The translations under genes and the position numbers were made by a program. This document shows, piece by piece, positions 10,416 to 18,156 of a stretch of DNA of 64,000 nucleotides (position 1 is its first letter; each line of letters begins with the position of its first letter). The notes under the pieces are model-generated. The model was not told where the DNA came from. It searched no databases and saw nothing but the letters and a program-made list of their open reading frames with translations. The DNA lies in the NCBI RefSeq assembly GCF_937927635.1, contig NZ_CALBRW010000017.1, forward strand, positions 300,952-364,951, in the 5' to 3' direction. The stretch comes from an uncultured Microbacterium sp. GTDB taxonomy: Bacteria > Actinomycetota > Actinomycetes > Actinomycetales > Microbacteriaceae.

Positions 10416-11788
10416 TGTCCGTGCACGAGTTCGATGTCGTCATCCTCGGCGGCGGCAGCGGCGGCTACGCCGCGGCGCTGCGCGCCAGCGAGCTGGGCAA
10501 GAAGGTCGCCCTGATCGAGAAGGACAAGGTCGGGGGCACCTGCCTGCACCGCGGCTGCATCCCCACGAAGGCGCTGCTGCACGCGGCCGAGGTCGCCGAT
10601 CACGTGCGCGGCGCGGCATCCGTCGGCATCACCGCCACGCTCGACGCGATCGATGCGGCGGGGGTCACCGCCTACCGCGAGAACATCGTCGCCAAGAAGT
10701 TCAAGGGCCTGGAGGGGCTCATCAAGGCCCGCGGCATCACGGTGGTGGCGGGCGAGGGTCATCTCGAGAAGGACCGCTCGATCACGGTCGGCGAGGACCG
10801 CTACGTCGGCGCCGACGTGGTGCTGGCCACCGGCTCGTACAGCCGCACCCTGCCGGGCCTGGAGATCGGCGGACGGATCCTCACCAGCGAGCAGGCGCTC
10901 GAGCTGGGCGAGATCCCCTCCAAGGTGATCATCCTGGGCGGCGGTGTCATCGGCGTGGAGTTCGCCAGCGTCTGGCACTCCTTCGGCGCCGACGTCACCA
11001 TCGTCGAGGCTCTGCCGCATCTGGTGCCCAACGAGGACATCACGCTCAGCAAGGGCCTGGAGCGCGCGTTCCGCCGCAAGGGCATCGCCTACAACCTGGG
11101 CACGCGGTTCCAGACCGCCGAGCAGGACGAGAACCAGGTCACCGTCACGCTCGAGGACGGCAAGACGTTCAGCGCCGACTACCTGCTGGTCGCCGTCGGC
11201 CGCGGTCCCGCCACCGCGGACCTCGGCTTCGAGGAGGCGGGGCTCACGATCGAGCGCGGCTTCGTGATCGTCGACCCGCAGCTGCGCACGGGCGTGCCCG
11301 GCCTGTGGGCCGTCGGCGACATCGTGCCAGGACTGCAGCTCGCGCACCGCGGGTTCCTGCAGGGCATCGCCGTCGCCGAGCGCATCGCCGGCATGGACGT
11401 CGCTCCGCTCCCTGAGACGCAGATCCCGCGTGTCACGTACTGCAGCCCGGAGGTGGCATCCGTCGGCATCACCGAGGCGGCCGCCGTCGCCGAGCACGGA
11501 GCGGATGCCGTCGTCTCCTACGAGTACAACCTCGCGGGCAACGGCAAGAGCGAGATCATCGGCACGGCGGGCACCGTCAAGGTCGTCCGCCGCAAGGACG
11601 GCCCCATCCTGGGCGTGCATCTGCTCGGCGACCGCGTCGGCGAACTGATCACCGAGGGACAGCTGGCCGTCTCGTGGGAGGCGCACCCGGAGGACATCGC
11701 TCCCCTGATCCACGCGCATCCCACCCAGAGCGAGGCCTTGGGCGAGGCGTTCCTCGCACTGGCCGGAAAACCGCTCCACGCACTCTGA
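10415..11788 (+). CDS. lpd: dihydrolipoyl dehydrogenase
   Basis: Flavoprotein disulfide reductase (457 aa), the E3 component of 2-oxoacid dehydrogenase complexes, reoxidising lipoyl groups with NAD. It has an N-terminal FAD-binding GGGSGGYAAA, the redox disulfide GGTCLHRGCIPTK, an NAD-binding GGGVIGVEFA and the C-terminal HAHPTQSEALGEA with the catalytic His-Glu pair. Two ATGs overlap at 10412 and 10415 after AAGGAGG; the second has the better spacing and shares one base with the pepA stop. It is followed by the E2 gene sucB, its likely partner. Confidence 0.94.
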   Translation: MSVHEFDVVILGGGSGGYAAALRASELGKKVALIEKDKVGGTCLHRGCIPTKALLHAAEVADHVRGAASVGITATLDAIDAAGVTAYRENIVAKKFKGLEGLIKARGITVVAGEGHLEKDRSITVGEDRYVGADVVLATGSYSRTLPGLEIGGRILTSEQALELGEIPSKVIILGGGVIGVEFASVWHSFGADVTIVEALPHLVPNEDITLSKGLERAFRRKGIAYNLGTRFQTAEQDENQVTVTLEDGKTFSADYLLVAVGRGPATADLGFEEAGLTIERGFVIVDPQLRTGVPGLWAVGDIVPGLQLAHRGFLQGIAVAERIAGMDVAPLPETQIPRVTYCSPEVASVGITEAAAVAEHGADAVVSYEYNLAGNGKSEIIGTAGTVKVVRRKDGPILGVHLLGDRVGELITEGQLAVSWEAHPEDIAPLIHAHPTQSEALGEAFLALAGKPLHAL

Positions 11789-11854
11789 ACCGCACAACAG
11801 GGCGCCCGGGTCACTAAGCTTGGGGCGTCACAGATTTCTGAAGGAGACTCCGTC

Positions 11855-13636
11855 ATGAGCACACCCGTGGTCCTTCCCGCACTCGGGGAGAGTGTCACCG
11901 AGGGTACGGTCACCCGCTGGCTGAAACAGGTCGGCGAAACAGTGCAGGCGGATGAGGGCCTGCTCGAGATCTCGACCGACAAGGTCGACACCGAGATCCC
12001 CTCCCCCGTCAGCGGCGTCATCGAGGAGATCCTCGTGGCCGAGGACGAGACCGTCGAGGTCGGCGCGCTGCTGGCCCGCATCGGCGACGGCAGCGGGGCG
12101 GCTGCGGCCGCCGACGCGCCGGCCGCCGCAGAGCCGGCCGCCGAGGCCGCTCCCGCACCTGAGGCCGCGCCTGCACCCGAGGCGGCCCCTGCTGCCCCCG
12201 CGGAGCCGGCCCCCGCTGCCGCCGCACCGGCCGCTGCTCCCGCAGCCTCCGGCGACGCCACGGATGTCACCCTCCCCGAGCTCGGCGAGAGCGTCACCGA
12301 GGGCACCGTCACCCGCTGGCTGAAGGCCGTGGGCGACGACGTGGCCGTCGACGAGGCCCTGCTGGAGATCTCGACCGACAAGGTCGACACCGAGATCCCG
12401 TCGCCCGCCGCGGGCACCCTGCTGGAGATCCTGGCCGGCGAGGACGAGACGGTCGCCGTCGGCGCCGTGCTCGCCCGCATCGGCTCCGGTGCTCCGGCGG
12501 CAGCGGCTCCGGCCGCCGAGGCTCCTGCCGCTCCCGCGCCTGCTGCCCCCGCAGCTCCCGAGCCGGCTCCTGCTGCCGCTCCGGCTCCTGCTGCCGCTCC
12601 GGCTCCTGCTGCCGCTCCGGCTCCTGCCGCTGCTGAGGCACCCGCTGCTCCTGCCGCAGCCGCACCGGCTGCTGCCCCGGCTCCGGCCGCACCTGCACCC
12701 GCCCCCGCGGCTCCGGCCGCCGAGGCATCCGACTCGCTGTACGTCACCCCGCTGGTGCGCCGCCTGGCCTCCCAGCAGGGCATCGACCTGGCCACGGTCA
12801 AGGGCAGCGGCGTCGGCGGACGCATCCGCAAGGAGGATGTGCTGAAGGCCGCCGAGGCCAAGGCACAGGCTCCTTCCGCTCCCGCAGCCGCACCGGCCGC
12901 TGCTCCGCTCGAGGTCTCGCCGCTGCGCGGCACGACGCAGAAGATGTCGCGTCTGCGCAAGGTCGTCGCCGAGCGCGCCGTGGCGTCGATGCAGCAGACC
13001 GCTCAGCTGACGACCTTCGTCGAGGTGGACGTGACGGCCCTGGCCGCCTACCGCTCCGCGAAGAAGGACGAGTTCCTGCAGAAGACGGGCGACAAGCTCT
13101 CCTTCCTGCCGTTCTTCACGCTGGCGGCCGCCGAGGCGCTGCAGGCCTACCCGATCATCAACTCGACGGTCGACGGCGACAGCATCGTCTACCCGGCCAC
13201 GGAGAACATCTCGATCGCGGTGGACACCGAGCGCGGCCTGCTCACGCCGGTCGTGCGCGATGCGGCGTCGAAGAACATCGCGCAGATCGCGCACGACATC
13301 GCCGATCTCGCCGCCCGCACCCGCGACAACAAGCTGAAGCCCGATGAGCTGGCCGGCGGCACCTTCACGGTGACCAACACCGGCTCACGCGGCGCGATGT
13401 TCGACACGCCGCTGGTGTTCCTGCCGCAGTCCGCGATCCTCGGCACCGGTGTCGTGTTCAAGCGCCCGGGCGTGGTGACCGTCGACGGCGTCGACGCGAT
13501 CTCGGTCCGCTCGTACGTGTGGCTCGCCATCTCGTACGACCACCGCATCATCGACGGTGCGGACGCAGCCCGCTTCCTCGGGGCGATCAAGAACCGCCTG
13601 GAGGCCGCGGACTTCGCAGCAGTCCTCGGAGCCTGA
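11855..13636 (+). CDS. sucB: 2-oxoacid dehydrogenase E2 (dihydrolipoamide succinyltransferase type)
   Basis: An acyltransferase of 593 aa with two lipoyl domains (first lipoyl lysine at residue 43 in EISTDKVDTE, second in the same motif near residue 173), each followed by a long Ala/Pro hinge, then a peripheral-subunit-binding domain (VTPLVRRLASQQGI, about 290-330) and a catalytic domain ending in SYDHRIIDGADA with the active-site histidine. Actinobacterial proteins of this layout are annotated SucB and serve 2-oxoglutarate and pyruvate dehydrogenase complexes. An AAGGAG site precedes the ATG. Its hinge holds a tandem DNA repeat. Confidence 0.93.
   Translation: MSTPVVLPALGESVTEGTVTRWLKQVGETVQADEGLLEISTDKVDTEIPSPVSGVIEEILVAEDETVEVGALLARIGDGSGAAAAADAPAAAEPAAEAAPAPEAAPAPEAAPAAPAEPAPAAAAPAAAPAASGDATDVTLPELGESVTEGTVTRWLKAVGDDVAVDEALLEISTDKVDTEIPSPAAGTLLEILAGEDETVAVGAVLARIGSGAPAAAAPAAEAPAAPAPAAPAAPEPAPAAAPAPAAAPAPAAAPAPAAAEAPAAPAAAAPAAAPAPAAPAPAPAAPAAEASDSLYVTPLVRRLASQQGIDLATVKGSGVGGRIRKEDVLKAAEAKAQAPSAPAAAPAAAPLEVSPLRGTTQKMSRLRKVVAERAVASMQQTAQLTTFVEVDVTALAAYRSAKKDEFLQKTGDKLSFLPFFTLAAAEALQAYPIINSTVDGDSIVYPATENISIAVDTERGLLTPVVRDAASKNIAQIAHDIADLAARTRDNKLKPDELAGGTFTVTNTGSRGAMFDTPLVFLPQSAILGTGVVFKRPGVVTVDGVDAISVRSYVWLAISYDHRIIDGADAARFLGAIKNRLEAADFAAVLGA
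12563..12627 (+). repeat. 18-bp tandem repeat in the sucB hinge
   Basis: Three perfect copies of an 18-base unit (CCGGCTCCTGCTGCCGCT, 12563-12616) and part of a fourth. The unit encodes Pro-Ala-Pro-Ala-Ala-Ala, so copy changes alter hinge length without breaking the frame. Confidence 0.85.
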
Positions 13637-13642
13637 GTCCGC

Positions 13643-14998
13643 TCAGCCCTCACCGGATGGCTGGTCGGCGACGTCATACACGTCGCGGACCAGCCATCCG
13701 TCTTTCCCCTGCACCATCACCAGCATCTGCTCGCCCTGCGACGCGGTTCGCGCCACGCGGATGACCGCCACATCGCCGTAATCCTCGATGAGCGAGGTCG
13801 CACGCTCCACGGCGTCAGCCCCCAGCCGCTCCAGCACGGCCGCTCCTGCGCCGTCGACCACGGCAGCCGCACACGCGGCATCCTCGTGCTTGCGGCACCC
13901 GTCGACGACCGACAGCAGTCGCGACGCCTCGCGCGCCAGTTCACTCCCGTCGGATTCCGGTTCCTCCGGCACAGCGGAAGTCTCGACCGCAGGCGTCTCG
14001 GCCGTCGGCACCGCAGTCGCGGTCGCGGCGGGTGAAGCGGTGCGCTCGGCGGCGACCGCGTGGGGACCCGCCGGTTCCTCCTCCGCGCTCGGCCACAGCA
14101 TCCCGCCCGTCAGCACCAGCGCGGCCGTCCCGACGCCGATCAGCAGCATCCGCCTGCGCTGCGGACGTGCGGCATGGTCCTGCGCCGTCCCGCTCCCGCC
14201 CGCCGGATGCCGGGTGCCTCGCAGCAGTCGCCTCGGAACACGATCGCGCCCCCAGTCCGCCAGCACCGTGCAGCGCTCCCGCGCGCGCTCCCACAGCCCG
14301 GGGCTCTCCTCACCTGCTCCGAGGTCGCGCGCCAGCACAGCGTGATGCACGGGGATGTCTCGCACCCGCTCCGGGGCATGCACTTCGCGCTCCAGAGCCC
14401 GAGGCGCCGCCAACTCCGTGAGCTCGCCCTCCCACTCCCCGATCGCCTGCGTCACCGCACGGTGATCCGCCAGTCCTGCCTCGATGCGCCCCAGCACGCG
14501 CTCCAGGGCACGATCGCCGCAGCCCGCCCGCACCGACTCGACCAGCGCGGCAGCGGACGCCGTGCACGATGCCCCCTCACCGGGCGCGAACAGCGGACGA
14601 GCACGATCGTCCAGCCACCAGCGGCCGGTGACCGGGTGACCGCCCGCCTCGACCACGCCTCTCAGCAGGCTGCCGACGAGGGTGACGATCTCCCCCGGCA
14701 CCAGTGCGCTCCCCGCCGCGGTGCGCCGCGCGAGGAACACGTCGACCGGCTCCACGCACCACGGCAGCAGCGCGTGCTGACCTGCTGCACCCGCCAGCAG
14801 ATCACGCACGCCCGCGATGTGCTCGGCGCCGGCGAACTCCCACAGCGCGGGATCCAGCGTCCCCGCGTCCATGCTCACCCGCTGGCGCTCGCCGTCTGTC
14901 ACCAGGGCGCCGATGAACGGCGACTCCGTCCCATCCAGTCTCCGCACGGCGCGATGCGCACCGGGGACCAGTTCCCTCGTCTCGACCATGTCCACCAT
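13643..14998 (-). CDS. membrane-anchored protein with degenerate kinase-like N-terminal region
   Basis: A 451-aa protein I do not firmly recognise. The N-terminal 200 residues have the rhythm of a degraded protein-kinase lobe (FLARRTAAGSALVPGEIVTL, then a GHPVTGRWWLDDRARPLFAPG stretch where the catalytic loop would be) but no catalytic Asp-Phe-Gly or HRD motif. After a basic stretch (RPQRRR) there is one membrane helix (LLIGVGTAALVLTGGMLW, about residues 285-303), followed by a Thr/Ala/Pro-rich linker and an extracytoplasmic domain of about 110 residues. The start is either of two ATGs at 14998 or 14989; the longer ORF upstream lacks support. It is convergent with sucB. Confidence 0.7.
   Translation of the reverse strand: MVDMVETRELVPGAHRAVRRLDGTESPFIGALVTDGERQRVSMDAGTLDPALWEFAGAEHIAGVRDLLAGAAGQHALLPWCVEPVDVFLARRTAAGSALVPGEIVTLVGSLLRGVVEAGGHPVTGRWWLDDRARPLFAPGEGASCTASAAALVESVRAGCGDRALERVLGRIEAGLADHRAVTQAIGEWEGELTELAAPRALEREVHAPERVRDIPVHHAVLARDLGAGEESPGLWERARERCTVLADWGRDRVPRRLLRGTRHPAGGSGTAQDHAARPQRRRMLLIGVGTAALVLTGGMLWPSAEEEPAGPHAVAAERTASPAATATAVPTAETPAVETSAVPEEPESDGSELAREASRLLSVVDGCRKHEDAACAAAVVDGAGAAVLERLGADAVERATSLIEDYGDVAVIRVARTASQGEQMLVMVQGKDGWLVRDVYDVADQPSGEG
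13654..13700. terminator. long hairpin at the sucB 3' side
   Basis: A 13-bp perfect stem (CGGATGGCTGGTC at 13654-13666 pairing with 13688-13700), with an inner 6-bp stem (GCGACG/CGTCGC). It begins 18 bases after the sucB stop and is read on the plus strand into TCTTTCC. It is inside the last codons of the convergent gene. Confidence 0.6.
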
Positions 14999-15114
14999 GA
15001 CAGCGCATCCGCCACCCGCGCACGGGCGGAATAACAGCGGTGGTGGACAACTCGTTGCGATTCGCAGATTGTGCAGGGAGAATGTGCCCGTCAGGCTTCG
15101 GTAGGCTGGTGGGC

Positions 15115-15828
15115 ATGGCAAAAAAGGCATCCGCTCCGGAGAAGCGTCCCAATTTCTTCTCCCAGATCCGTTCACTCTTCCGGTTCACCCGTGAGGTGTA
15201 CGGGTGGCTCCCGTGGGCGCAGGCGGCCATCCTCGTCGGCGGCGTGCTGATCGGTCTCATCGTCGGGTTCCTGCTGGGCGGCGACGGCGCCGTCCTCTCG
15301 CTGATCCTGTGGGGCGTCACCGGTCTGATGTTCGGCGTGCTCGGCGCCATGTTCCTCATGACGCGCCTGTCCACCAAGGCCATGTACGCCAAGATCGACG
15401 GGATGCCGGGTGCCAGCGGCCACGTGATGAGCACGAGCCTGGGCCGCAGCTGGCAGTCCTCGGACACTCCTGTCGGCATCAACCCGAAGACCCAGGAGGC
15501 CGTCTACCGTGCCGTGGGCCGCGGCGGCATCGTCGTGGTCGGAGAGGGCAGCAGGGGCCGGCTGACCCGCCTGGTGAACGAGGAGCGCCAGAAGGCGCAG
15601 CGCGTGGCGAACGGCGTGCCCGTGACCGTGTTCTACGTCGGTCACGGCGAGGACGAAGTGCAGATCTCCGAGCTCGCGAAGGCCATCAAGAAGGTGCCGA
15701 AGGCCATCGACAAGGCCACCATGGGCGCCGTGATCCGTCGTCTCGACTCCGTCTCGCAGTCGCTGTCGTCGTTGCCGATCCCGAAGGGCATCGACCCGAC
15801 GAAGGTGCGCGCGCAGCGTCCGCGCTGA
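15115..15828 (+). CDS. DUF4191 family membrane protein
   Basis: A 237-aa protein matching the actinobacterial DUF4191 family: a basic N terminus (MAKKASAPEKRPNFFSQIRSLF), two close membrane helices (about residues 35-85), then a cytoplasmic domain with VYRAVGRGGIVVVGEG and a Lys-rich C-terminal part. The ATG at 15115 was chosen over an upstream start because the conserved MAKK N terminus begins here. No function is established for the family. It is followed by a strong bidirectional terminator. Confidence 0.88.
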   Translation: MAKKASAPEKRPNFFSQIRSLFRFTREVYGWLPWAQAAILVGGVLIGLIVGFLLGGDGAVLSLILWGVTGLMFGVLGAMFLMTRLSTKAMYAKIDGMPGASGHVMSTSLGRSWQSSDTPVGINPKTQEAVYRAVGRGGIVVVGEGSRGRLTRLVNEERQKAQRVANGVPVTVFYVGHGEDEVQISELAKAIKKVPKAIDKATMGAVIRRLDSVSQSLSSLPIPKGIDPTKVRAQRPR

Positions 15829-15849
15829 TCTGTGGCATCCGCCGTGCGA

Positions 15850-15879
15850 AACGGCTCCCGTCCTCAGACGGGAGCCGTT
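15850..15879. terminator. bidirectional terminator
   Basis: A perfect 13-bp stem (AACGGCTCCCGTC with its complement) around a 4-base CTCA loop, flanked by A and T residues on the two sides. It lies between the convergent DUF4191 and rimK genes. Confidence 0.9.
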
Positions 15880-15884
15880 CTCGT

Positions 15885-17072
15885 TCACTCCCCCAGCGGC
15901 GCCTTCGGCAGCCTGCGCACGCGCGGGCGGCGCCGGCGCTTCTCCGGGATCATGGTGCGCATCTCGTCGAGCCTGCCGAAGCACAGCAGGCGGTCCTCCG
16001 CCTCCAGGACCACGTGCTTGCGCGGGTTGGGGATGACGCTGGTGCCGCGGTGCAGCGTGAGCACCGTGATGTCGCGGTCCCACAGGCCCAGGTCGCCGAG
16101 CTTCTGGCCGACCTGCTCGGCTCCCGTGTGGACCATCAGCTCGGCCACGCCGTAGCCGGTGGAGACGCTCAGGCGCTGGCGCACGTCGATGTCGGGGAAC
16201 GCCACCTGGCCGGCGATGTAGTCGATGATGGCGCCTGCCACGTCGAGCTTGGTGGCCGCCTCGATGCCCTGCAGGCCCGGCGAGGAGTTGACCTCCATCA
16301 CCAGCGGGCCGTCGTCGCTCTCCAGCATGTCCACGCCCGCCACGCGCAGCCCCATGATCTGGGCGGAGCGCACGGCTGTCTGCTCGTAGATCGGGTCGAT
16401 GGCCACCGGCTCCACGCGCCCGCCGCGGTGCACGTTCGAGCGGAACTCGTCTCCGTCCGCGACACGGCGCATGGCGGCCACGACACGGTCGCCGACCACC
16501 AGCGCGCGGATGTCGCGCCCCCGGCTCTCCGCGATGAACTTCTGGATCAGCACGTTCTGCTTCGTGGAGTGCAGGGTCTCGATGATGGCCTCGGCCACCT
16601 TCACCTGCGGCGCGAGGATCACGCCGATGCCCTGCGTGCCCTCGAGCAGCTTGATGACCACCGGGGCACCGCCGACCCGCTCGATGGCGGGGCGCACGTC
16701 GGCGCGGTTGCGCACGAACGCCGTGGGCGGCATCGCGATGTTGTGCCGAGACAGGATCTGGTTGGCGCGCAGCTTGTCGCGCGCGTTGGAGATGCCTGCC
16801 GCCGTGTTGGGCGTGTACACCTCCATCTGCTCGAACTGGCGCACGACCGCCGTGCCGAAGTACGTGATCGAGTTGCCGATGCGCGGCAGGATCGCGTCGT
16901 AGTCGCTGAGTTGCTTGCCGCGGAAGAACAGGTCAGGCGCGTCGGCGGTCAGGTCGATCGCGAAGCGCAGCGTGTTGAGCACTTTGACGTTGTGCCCGCG
17001 CTGCTGCGCTGCTGCCCGCAGACGCTGCGTGGAGTACGACTGCGGTGCCCGCGAGAGAACGGCGATCTTCAC
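15885..17072 (-). CDS. RimK-type ATP-grasp ligase with C-terminal TrkA-C-like domain
   Basis: A 395-aa ATP-grasp amino acid ligase of the RimK family. RimK modifies ribosomal protein S6 with glutamate in some bacteria. The RimK signature is clear: SNARDKLRANQIL, VVIKLLEGTQGIGVILA, VGDRVVAAMRRVADGDEFRSNVHRGG and VAGVDMLESDDGPLVMEVNSSPGLQGIE. After residue 300 there is an extra C-terminal domain (VAELMVHTGAEQVGQKLGDLG, then VVLEAEDRLLCFGRLDEM) like the TrkA-C domain of potassium-channel regulators. The divergent neighbour is the zinc-protease-like gene that often accompanies rimK. The real substrate is not known. Confidence 0.9.
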   Translation of the reverse strand: MKIAVLSRAPQSYSTQRLRAAAQQRGHNVKVLNTLRFAIDLTADAPDLFFRGKQLSDYDAILPRIGNSITYFGTAVVRQFEQMEVYTPNTAAGISNARDKLRANQILSRHNIAMPPTAFVRNRADVRPAIERVGGAPVVIKLLEGTQGIGVILAPQVKVAEAIIETLHSTKQNVLIQKFIAESRGRDIRALVVGDRVVAAMRRVADGDEFRSNVHRGGRVEPVAIDPIYEQTAVRSAQIMGLRVAGVDMLESDDGPLVMEVNSSPGLQGIEAATKLDVAGAIIDYIAGQVAFPDIDVRQRLSVSTGYGVAELMVHTGAEQVGQKLGDLGLWDRDITVLTLHRGTSVIPNPRKHVVLEAEDRLLCFGRLDEMRTMIPEKRRRRPRVRRLPKAPLGE

Positions 17073-17097
17073 AGATGTTTCCTGCCAGGATGTAGGG

Positions 17098-17577
17098 GTG
17101 ACTCGGTCCTCTCATTCAAACACGTCCACGGGGTGGCGCGAGTGGGTGTCGCTGCCCGAGCTCGGCGTGGACTGGATCAAGGCCAAGATCGACACGGGCG
17201 CCCGCACCTCGTCGCTGCACGCCTTCGACATCGAGGAGTTCCGCCGCGACGGCGAGGACTGGGTGCGTTTCGCGGTGCGGCCGTGGCAGGAGAGCCAGGC
17301 GGATGCCGTGACGCACGAGTGCCCGGTGCACGACCGCCGCGCGGTGCGCAGCTCGTCGGGGCACGCCGAGGACCGTCTCGTGGTCATGCTGCGGATGCGG
17401 CTGGTGGGCCAGGACGTGCACGGCGAGGTCACGCTGACCAACCGCGACGAGATGGGCTTCCGGATGCTGATCGGCAGGCAGGTGCTGCGCCGAGGCTTCA
17501 TCGTGGACCCGGCGAAGTCGTTCCTCGGCGGCCGCGCGCCCAGGGAGGCCCGCCGCCGCAACCGCGGGCGGAGCTGA
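17098..17577 (+). CDS. RimK-associated ATP-dependent zinc protease-like protein
   Basis: A small protein (159 aa) of the PF05618 family, often named ATP-dependent zinc protease: WVSLPELGVDWIKAKIDTGARTSSL resembles retropepsin DTGA(R)TSS, followed by NRDEMGFRMLIGRQVL. It has the beta-rich pepsin-like fold expected of the family. The probable start is the GTG at 17098, 26 bases from the divergent rimK start; no clear ribosome site is present, so it may be leaderless. Pairing with RimK is recurrent in bacteria, suggesting removal or control of RimK-added residues. That role is inferred from the family context. Confidence 0.82.
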   Translation: MTRSSHSNTSTGWREWVSLPELGVDWIKAKIDTGARTSSLHAFDIEEFRRDGEDWVRFAVRPWQESQADAVTHECPVHDRRAVRSSSGHAEDRLVVMLRMRLVGQDVHGEVTLTNRDEMGFRMLIGRQVLRRGFIVDPAKSFLGGRAPREARRRNRGRS

Positions 17578-17590
17578 CTCAGGCCCGACG

Positions 17591-17613
17591 GGGTCGCTGA
17601 GCCTGTCGAAGCG
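17591..17613. repeat. REP-like extragenic motif
   Basis: GGGTCGCTGAGCCTGTCGAAGCG lies between convergent gene ends. The reverse complement resembles the TTCGACAGGCTCAGCGACC-type motif seen intergenically in many actinobacterial and other genomes. Only one copy is certain in this window. Confidence 0.4.
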
Positions 17614-17621
17614 TCGAAGCG

Positions 17622-18038
17622 TCAGGCCCGGATGAGCACGGTGCCTGCGGCCTTGTCATGCAGGCCGCGCTGATCGGCATCCCAGATCACGGCGGGGATC
17701 ACGACGATCAGCAGCAGAGTGCGCACGATGGGGCGCCAGAGGCCCACCCAGCCGCCGCCGAAGCGCACGACGCGCATTCCCAGCATCCGATGCCCCGGGC
17801 TGCCGCCGGCGGTGGGGATGAAGACGATCTGCAGCACGGCGAACACCATCATCGGCGCGAACTGACGCCAGCCGGCCTCGGAGGGCAGCGCGAACTGGTC
17901 GTAGCCGAAGAAGCCGATGGCGATGATCGTGGCGGCCAGGTAATCGATGAGCAGCGCGCCGATCCGGCGACCGGGGCGGGCGATGCTGCGAGGCCCTGTG
18001 GCGGGCAGACCGAGGCGTTCCCCGGGGTAGTCGTTCAC
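17622..18038 (-). CDS. RDD family membrane protein
   Basis: A 138-aa protein with three hydrophobic segments and the RDD-domain pattern: an Arg-Arg-x-Gly motif before the first helix (PGRRIGALLIDYLAATI), then PSEAGWRQFAPMMVF and the GGSPGHRMLGMRVVR motif. RDD proteins are small integral membrane proteins of mostly unknown role, sometimes linked to ion exchange. It is divergent from glnA, an arrangement common in actinobacteria. Confidence 0.88.
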   Translation of the reverse strand: MNDYPGERLGLPATGPRSIARPGRRIGALLIDYLAATIIAIGFFGYDQFALPSEAGWRQFAPMMVFAVLQIVFIPTAGGSPGHRMLGMRVVRFGGGWVGLWRPIVRTLLLIVVIPAVIWDADQRGLHDKAAGTVLIRA

Positions 18039-18060
18039 CCTCCCAGCCTATCGAGCATGC

Positions 18061-18098
18061 GTAACATGCCCGAAACACGAGCGACACGGCTGGGAAAC
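18061..18098 (+). promoter_or_regulatory. tandem GlnR boxes upstream of glnA
   Basis: Two sites fit the GlnR consensus gTnAC-n6-GaAAC: GTAAC-ATGCCC-GAAAC at 18061-18076 (perfect) and GACAC-GGCTGG-GAAAC at 18083-18098 (one mismatch). Their starts are 22 bases apart, leaving a 6-base gap, as in known actinobacterial glnA promoters. They lie 59-96 bases before the glnA ATG, so glnA here is probably under GlnR nitrogen control. Confidence 0.75.
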
Positions 18099-18156
18099 TC
18101 CCACTGCATAACCTGCGTAAGGTTGATCCAACCGAGAGCCGATACAGGAGTCGTCC

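Noticed and set aside
9632..11797. A 721-codon minus-strand open frame opposite pepA and lpd
   Set aside because: Antisense shadow; both plus-strand genes have full catalytic motifs.
12100..12730. Possible CRISPR-like or regulatory repeats in the Ala/Pro region of sucB
   Set aside because: The repeats are contiguous, in frame and encode the hinge; there are no spacers.
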